A stretch of DNA of 64,000 bases from Sphingomonas soli NBRC 100801 (GTDB lineage Bacteria; Pseudomonadota; Alphaproteobacteria; Sphingomonadales; Sphingomonadaceae): assembly GCF_001591025.1 (NCBI RefSeq), contig NZ_BCTZ01000016.1, positions 62,001 through 126,000 of the forward strand, given 5' to 3'. The notes below the pieces were generated by a model, which had not been told where the DNA came from, did not search any database, and was given only the letters and a program-made list of their open reading frames with translations. This document shows, piece after piece, positions 60,368 to 64,000 of the stretch. The stretch's first letter is position 1. The number at the start of each line of letters is the position of its first letter. The position numbers were made by a program, and so were the translations under genes.

Positions 60368-61351
60368 ATGAAGCGACTGATCGTTACCGCCGCACTTTTG
60401 CTCGTGCCTGCGCCGTTGATGGCGCAGGCCCCGGCACCGGTTTCGGCCGCCAAATCTGCATTCGAGGCGGACCGCGCCGACATCCTGGCGATGGCAGGCA
60501 ATTACAAGGTGCGGTTCGACATGCAGGAATCGACGCCCTGGCGCGCGGGCTACACGCCGATCGCGACCAAGGTTTCCGGCGGGCATGAGGTGGTGCGCGT
60601 GATCGGCGACACGGGGCGCAAGATCATGCTCCAGCACCTGCTCGTCGTCGACATGGGCGAGGGCAAGAAGATGGTGATCAAGCATTGGCGGCAGGACTGG
60701 GAATATGAGCCCGAGCGCGTGCTGACCTATGCCGATCGCGATACCTGGACCTGGACCCGATTGTCGCCGGCCGAGCGCAAGGGCACGTGGTCGCAGACGG
60801 TGTATCAGGTCGATGACAGCCCGCGTTACGGCGGCTGGGGCAAATGGAGCGATGTGGGTGGCCTGCGCCGCTGGGAATCGAACCAGAGCTGGCGTCCGCT
60901 CGCGCGCCGCGATGCGATCCGGGGGCCCGATTATGACCGCTATCTGGGGGTCAACCGCCATCAATCCAGCCCGGCGGGGTGGATCCACTGGCAGGACAAT
61001 ATCAAGATCGGCCCGGCAGAGGACGCCGCGGCGGGCGGCAAGCTGGAGCCGATCGTCTCCGAATATGTGCTGAACAGCTACACCCGCTTCGACGGCTTCG
61101 ACGTCAAGTTCGCCGACGATTATTGGGCGGCGACCAAGGGCTATTGGGCGGCGATCCGTGAGGAATGGGCGCGCATCGGCGATGCCAAGAACGGCATCCG
61201 CATCACGGAGGAAGCCGATCACGGCACGGTGATCAGCGGACGCGTGCTCGAAATCGCCGACGAGGTGCAATCGGGCAAGACCAGCGAGGGCGATGCGATC
61301 CGCAAGGCCAAGGCGCTGATGGATCAGGCGACCAGGGCGGCGGGGGGCTGA
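60368..61351 (+). CDS. DUF6607 family secreted protein
   Basis: A 327-residue exported protein with signal peptide MKRLIVTAALLLVPAPLMAQ. The family core is clear: AFEADRADILAMAGNYKVRF, KHWRQDWEYEPERVLTY, WSQTVYQVDDSPRYGG and GWIHWQDNIKIG. Function of DUF6607 is not established, but it is often next to iron or heme receptors, as here (14 bp after the receptor stop). It may be a periplasmic or outer-membrane partner in the same uptake system. The ATG follows GAGAGAAG. An intrinsic terminator lies downstream. Confidence 0.9.
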   Translation: MKRLIVTAALLLVPAPLMAQAPAPVSAAKSAFEADRADILAMAGNYKVRFDMQESTPWRAGYTPIATKVSGGHEVVRVIGDTGRKIMLQHLLVVDMGEGKKMVIKHWRQDWEYEPERVLTYADRDTWTWTRLSPAERKGTWSQTVYQVDDSPRYGGWGKWSDVGGLRRWESNQSWRPLARRDAIRGPDYDRYLGVNRHQSSPAGWIHWQDNIKIGPAEDAAAGGKLEPIVSEYVLNSYTRFDGFDVKFADDYWAATKGYWAAIREEWARIGDAKNGIRITEEADHGTVISGRVLEIADEVQSGKTSEGDAIRKAKALMDQATRAAGG

Positions 61352-61383
61352 TCCGGCGCACCGTGTGAACGAGAAAGCGGGAG

Positions 61384-61410
61384 GGGCGGCCTGCGGGTCG
61401 CCCTTTTCCT
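61384..61410 (+). terminator. Intrinsic terminator after the DUF6607 gene
   Basis: An 8-bp stem (61384-61391 with 61396-61403, one G-T pair) with loop TGCG is followed by TTTT and CCT. It lies 32 bases after the DUF6607 stop and before the convergent rsh stop, so it ends the receptor-DUF6607 transcript. Confidence 0.75.
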
Positions 61411-61423
61411 TGCGACGAAGCGA

Positions 61424-63511
61424 TCAGGCGCGTTCGGCGGAGCTCACCACGTCGGCGGCGCGGAGCGCGGCGAGCAGCTTCATCAGATGCGCGGCGTTGC
61501 GGACTTCCAGGTCGATCGTGTTGGTGTGGAAGGTCGTGTCGCGATTATCGAGGCGGAGCCCGAGGATGTTGGCCTTGTGCTGGCCGATCAGCGTGGCGAT
61601 GGCGCCGAGCGCGCCGGGTTCGTTCTTGAGCGTCACGGCGATCCGCGCGACGCCGCCCTCGGCCTTGTCGCCCCAGGTGAGATCGATCCAGTCTTCCTCG
61701 TCGCTGTCGGCGAGATGGGGGCATTCGATCGCGTGGACTTCGATCGGCTGGCCGGCGCGGCGCAGCCCGACGATGCGATCGCCGGGGATGGGCCGACAAT
61801 CCTCCGCAAAGTTGAACGCGACGCCGGGGGTGAGTCCCTTGATCTCGATCGCGTGCTGCTGCGGCGGATGCTCGTGCTCATTGCCGGTGGCCGAGCCGGG
61901 CATCACGGCTTCCATCACCTGCGCATCGGTGAGCTTGCGGCGGGCGATCGCCTCCATCAGCGCCGCAGAATCGGGGAGCTTCAGGCGCTTCAGCGCATCG
62001 GCGAGCGCGCTTTCGCCCACCGGGGTGGGCAGGCGCGCGACGATCTCGTCATAGAGCTTGCGGCCCAGCCGCACCGTCTCGTCGCGTTCCTTGTGGCGGA
62101 TATGGCGGCGGATCGCCGCGCGCGCCTTTCCGGTGATCGCGAAGTTGAGCCAGTTCGCCTGGGGCTCCTGCGCCTTGGAGCGCAGGATCTGGACCTGATC
62201 GCCCTGCTGGATCCCGGTGCGCAGCGGCACGACCTGACCGTTGATCTTCGCGCCCACCGCCTGATCGCCGATGTTCGAATGGACGGCGTAGGCGAAGTCG
62301 ATCGGCGTCGCGCCCTTGGGCAACTGGATCAGCTCGCCCGCAGGGGAGAAGGCGAAGATGCGATCCTGGTACATCGCCATCTTGGTATGTTCGAGCAGCT
62401 CTTCGGGGCTGTCGGCATGTTCCAGGATTTCGATCAGGTCGCGGATCCAGCTCACCTGCGTATCGGGGCGGACGGCGTCCTGCTTATATGCCCAGTGCGC
62501 CGCGAGGCCGAATTCGGCCTGGGCGTGCATGTCACGCGTGCGGATCTGGATTTCGACGCGGGTATCGCCGGCATGGATGATCGTGGTGTGCAGCGATCGA
62601 TAGCCGTTGCGCTTGGGCGTCGAGATATAATCCTTGAAGCGGCCCGGCACCATCGGCCAGCGGCGATGGATCACGCCCAGCGCGCGATAGCATTCCTCCT
62701 CGGTCTCGACGATCGCGCGGAACGCCATGATGTCGGAAAGCTGTTCGAGCGAGACGTGCCGCTCCGACATCTTCTTCCAGATCGAATAAGGATGCTTTTC
62801 GCGGCCCGACAGCTCGGCATCGATCCCGCCGCGCGACAGCAGCAGCTTCAGGCCCGACGCGATCTTGGCGATGCGATCGACGCCCTCCACCTGGAAGGAT
62901 TCGAGCCGCTTGGTGATCGATTCATACGCTTCGGGCTCAAGCTCGCGGAAGGCGAGCGTCTGCATCTCCTTCATGAACTCGTACATGCCGATCCGCTCGG
63001 CGAGCGGGGCATAGATGTCCATCGTCTCGCGCGCGATGCGGCGGCGCTTGTCCGGATTCTTGATGAAGTGGAGCGTGCGCATGTTGTGCAGCCGATCGGC
63101 CAGCTTGACCAGCAGCACGCGGATATCGTCGGACATCGCCAGCAGGAACTTGCGGAGATTCTCGGCCGAGCGCTCGGTCTCGCTCTGCGCCTCGATCTTG
63201 GAAAGCTTGGTGACGCCGTCCACCATGCGGGCGACATTCTCGCCGAACAGCCGCTGGATCTCGTCCGGCGTGGCGACGGTGTCTTCGATGGTGTCGTGCA
63301 GGATCGCGGTGGCGATCGTCTCGTCATCGAGATGAAGGTCGGTCAGGATGCCGGCGACTTCGATCGGGTGGCTGAAATAGGGATCGCCCGATGCGCGCTT
63401 CTGGCTGCCATGCGCGTTGACCGAAAACACATAGGCGCGGTTGAGCAGCGCCTCGTCAGCGTCCGGATCGTAGGAAAGTACTCGATCGACCAGTTCATAT
63501 TGCCGCAGCAC
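61424..63511 (-). CDS. rsh: RelA/SpoT family bifunctional (p)ppGpp synthetase/hydrolase
   Basis: A 695-residue protein. The N-terminal HD hydrolase domain has GDPYFSHPIEVAGIL and AILHDTIEDT. The synthetase domain has HPYSIWKKM, STPKRNGYRSLHT and EIQIRTRDMHAQAEFGLAA. TGS (about residues 390-450) and a C-terminal ACT domain (about 615-690) follow. Both active sites look intact, so it should make and break the stringent-response alarmone, and it is probably the cell's only long Rsh. The start is GTG 63511 (LRQYELVDRVLSYDPDADE follows); a 13-bp hairpin encloses this codon. The DUF6607 gene converges on it. Confidence 0.96.
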   Translation of the reverse strand: MLRQYELVDRVLSYDPDADEALLNRAYVFSVNAHGSQKRASGDPYFSHPIEVAGILTDLHLDDETIATAILHDTIEDTVATPDEIQRLFGENVARMVDGVTKLSKIEAQSETERSAENLRKFLLAMSDDIRVLLVKLADRLHNMRTLHFIKNPDKRRRIARETMDIYAPLAERIGMYEFMKEMQTLAFRELEPEAYESITKRLESFQVEGVDRIAKIASGLKLLLSRGGIDAELSGREKHPYSIWKKMSERHVSLEQLSDIMAFRAIVETEEECYRALGVIHRRWPMVPGRFKDYISTPKRNGYRSLHTTIIHAGDTRVEIQIRTRDMHAQAEFGLAAHWAYKQDAVRPDTQVSWIRDLIEILEHADSPEELLEHTKMAMYQDRIFAFSPAGELIQLPKGATPIDFAYAVHSNIGDQAVGAKINGQVVPLRTGIQQGDQVQILRSKAQEPQANWLNFAITGKARAAIRRHIRHKERDETVRLGRKLYDEIVARLPTPVGESALADALKRLKLPDSAALMEAIARRKLTDAQVMEAVMPGSATGNEHEHPPQQHAIEIKGLTPGVAFNFAEDCRPIPGDRIVGLRRAGQPIEVHAIECPHLADSDEEDWIDLTWGDKAEGGVARIAVTLKNEPGALGAIATLIGQHKANILGLRLDNRDTTFHTNTIDLEVRNAAHLMKLLAALRAADVVSSAERA

Positions 63512-63537
63512 AGGACCTAATTGGGGTCCTGTGCTGC
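63505..63537 (-). promoter_or_regulatory. Hairpin over the rsh start codon
   Basis: A perfect 13-bp inverted repeat, 63505-63517 with 63525-63537, around a 7-base loop (63518-63524). On the rsh mRNA the 3' arm contains the AGG-like ribosome contact region and the GTG start codon (63511-63509). In the folded form the start would be hidden. It has no T-run and is therefore not a simple terminator for the upstream gene. Confidence 0.7.
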
Positions 63538-63560
63538 TGCATTGCAATGATTTTTGCGGC

Positions 63561-63878
63561 TCAACGGGCCTTGCTGTTGCACTTTTCCAGCGCAGCGGCG
63601 TCAAAATCGGCGCCATTGGCGCGGAAGGCGGTCAGCTTGCCGACTTCCTTGACGACCAGCTCGCACACGATGTTGTCACGCGCATCGGCCTTGGCGGCGA
63701 CGCAAACGCCTTCGCCGCACTTCCACACGGTGGAACGGCTGACGATCTTGGTCTTGGCGGTGGCGTTGGCGGGAGTGGCCGAATAATAGCCGCGCGCGGC
63801 GCCCTGGGCGAAGCCGGTTGCGGGGGTGAGCGCCAGCGTAGCCGCGGCTGCTGCCGCGACGGCAAGAAAGCGATTCAT
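63561..63878 (-). CDS. CC_3452-type small secreted protein
   Basis: A 105-residue protein with signal peptide MNRFLAVAAAAAATLALTPA. The mature part has GYYSATPANATAKTKIVSRS, VWKCGEGVCVAAKADARDN and the end FDAAALEKCNSKAR, a pattern I associate with the uncharacterised CC_3452 family of sphingomonads and Caulobacter. Four cysteines could form two disulfides in the periplasm. ATG 63878 follows a perfect AGGAGG. It precedes rsh by 49 bp on the same strand, so the two may share a transcript. Upstream DNA to the right edge (98 bp) shows no further gene. Confidence 0.85.
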   Translation of the reverse strand: MNRFLAVAAAAAATLALTPATGFAQGAARGYYSATPANATAKTKIVSRSTVWKCGEGVCVAAKADARDNIVCELVVKEVGKLTAFRANGADFDAAALEKCNSKAR

Positions 63879-64000
63879 GACAGGTCCTCCTGGGGTCTTC
63901 ATCGTGCAACTGGGTTGCGAATCACCACCTAATTGACATAAGAGTAAGTTGCAAGCCGAAACGTTTGTTGCGATGCAAAATGTTATCCCGTTCCGGAATT

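Noticed and set aside
61487-63520. 677-codon open frame antisense to rsh
   Set aside because: Rsh has intact hydrolase, synthetase, TGS and ACT motifs. The opposite frame is a composition artefact.
1-64000. tRNA, rRNA, CRISPR arrays, prophage or insertion sequences
   Set aside because: None was found on reading both strands. Intergenic gaps are short and show no cloverleaf pattern, spaced direct repeats or transposase fragments.

Overview
The window is a gene-dense, GC-rich stretch of an alphaproteobacterial chromosome, most likely from Sphingomonas or a close relative in the Sphingomonadales. This is an inference from gene content: the ctaC-ctaD / ctaB-ctaG-ctaE cytochrome oxidase locus, pyrE-pdxJ-acpS-lepB, TonB-dependent receptors, a DUF6607 protein, a CC_3452-type protein next to a single rsh gene, and frequent GTG and TTG starts with 4-base overlaps. 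I see no rRNA, tRNA, CRISPR array, transposase or phage gene. Nearly all of the window reads as ordinary chromosomal backbone.

Layout. Positions 1-7.4 kb: the tail of an ABC-2 permease, a thioesterase, an MliC-like lipoprotein with an orphan betaine-type ABC ATPase, an SDR, pterin dehydratase, a zincin coupled to ccmAB, and threonine synthase with an RNA-methyltransferase-like gene. 7.5-14.3 kb (minus strand): a complete aa3-type oxidase locus with assembly factors (SURF1, DUF983, subunit III, CtaG, a 45-residue membrane protein, heme O synthase, terminator, subunits I and II). 14.4-20.9 kb (plus): pyrE, pdxJ, acpS, lepB, an AI-2E permease, maiA and a TonB receptor, largely translationally coupled. 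20.8-26.3 kb: a surface-glycan locus with glycosyltransferases, an unrecognised polytopic protein and a DUF2141 protein. 26.4-38.3 kb: ubiB, pepN, three tandem secreted M28 peptidases, a nucleoside-sugar-epimerase-like protein, an EamA exporter and threonine aldolase. 38.4-53.8 kb: PBP1A, HNH nuclease, GluQ-RS, GST, cobalamin adenosyltransferase, ergothioneine genes egtB and egtD, a DUF1176 protein, hydroxyacyl-CoA dehydrogenase, nucleoside transporter, queuosine-precursor transporter, argB, YggT, DUF167, folD and MarC. 53.7-57.8 kb: a Gtr-like polyprenyl-phosphate glycosylation module. 58-61.4 kb: a Fur-box-controlled heme-type TonB receptor with a DUF6607 partner. 61.4-64 kb: rsh and a small CC_3452-type secreted protein.

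The strongest non-gene signals are these. (1) A pair of ~165-bp intergenic elements in opposite orientation (378-540 and 57852-58016) shares a nested hairpin and two tandem GTGTCACC dyads one helical turn apart. (2) A perfect 13-bp hairpin encloses the GTG start codon of rsh. (3) A perfect 12-bp hairpin lies at the ctaE/DUF983 junction. (4) Palindromic intergenic repeats occur in several places, including one that splits egtB from egtD. (5) An AT-rich operator-like palindrome lies upstream of PBP1A. None of these could be tested by database search here.
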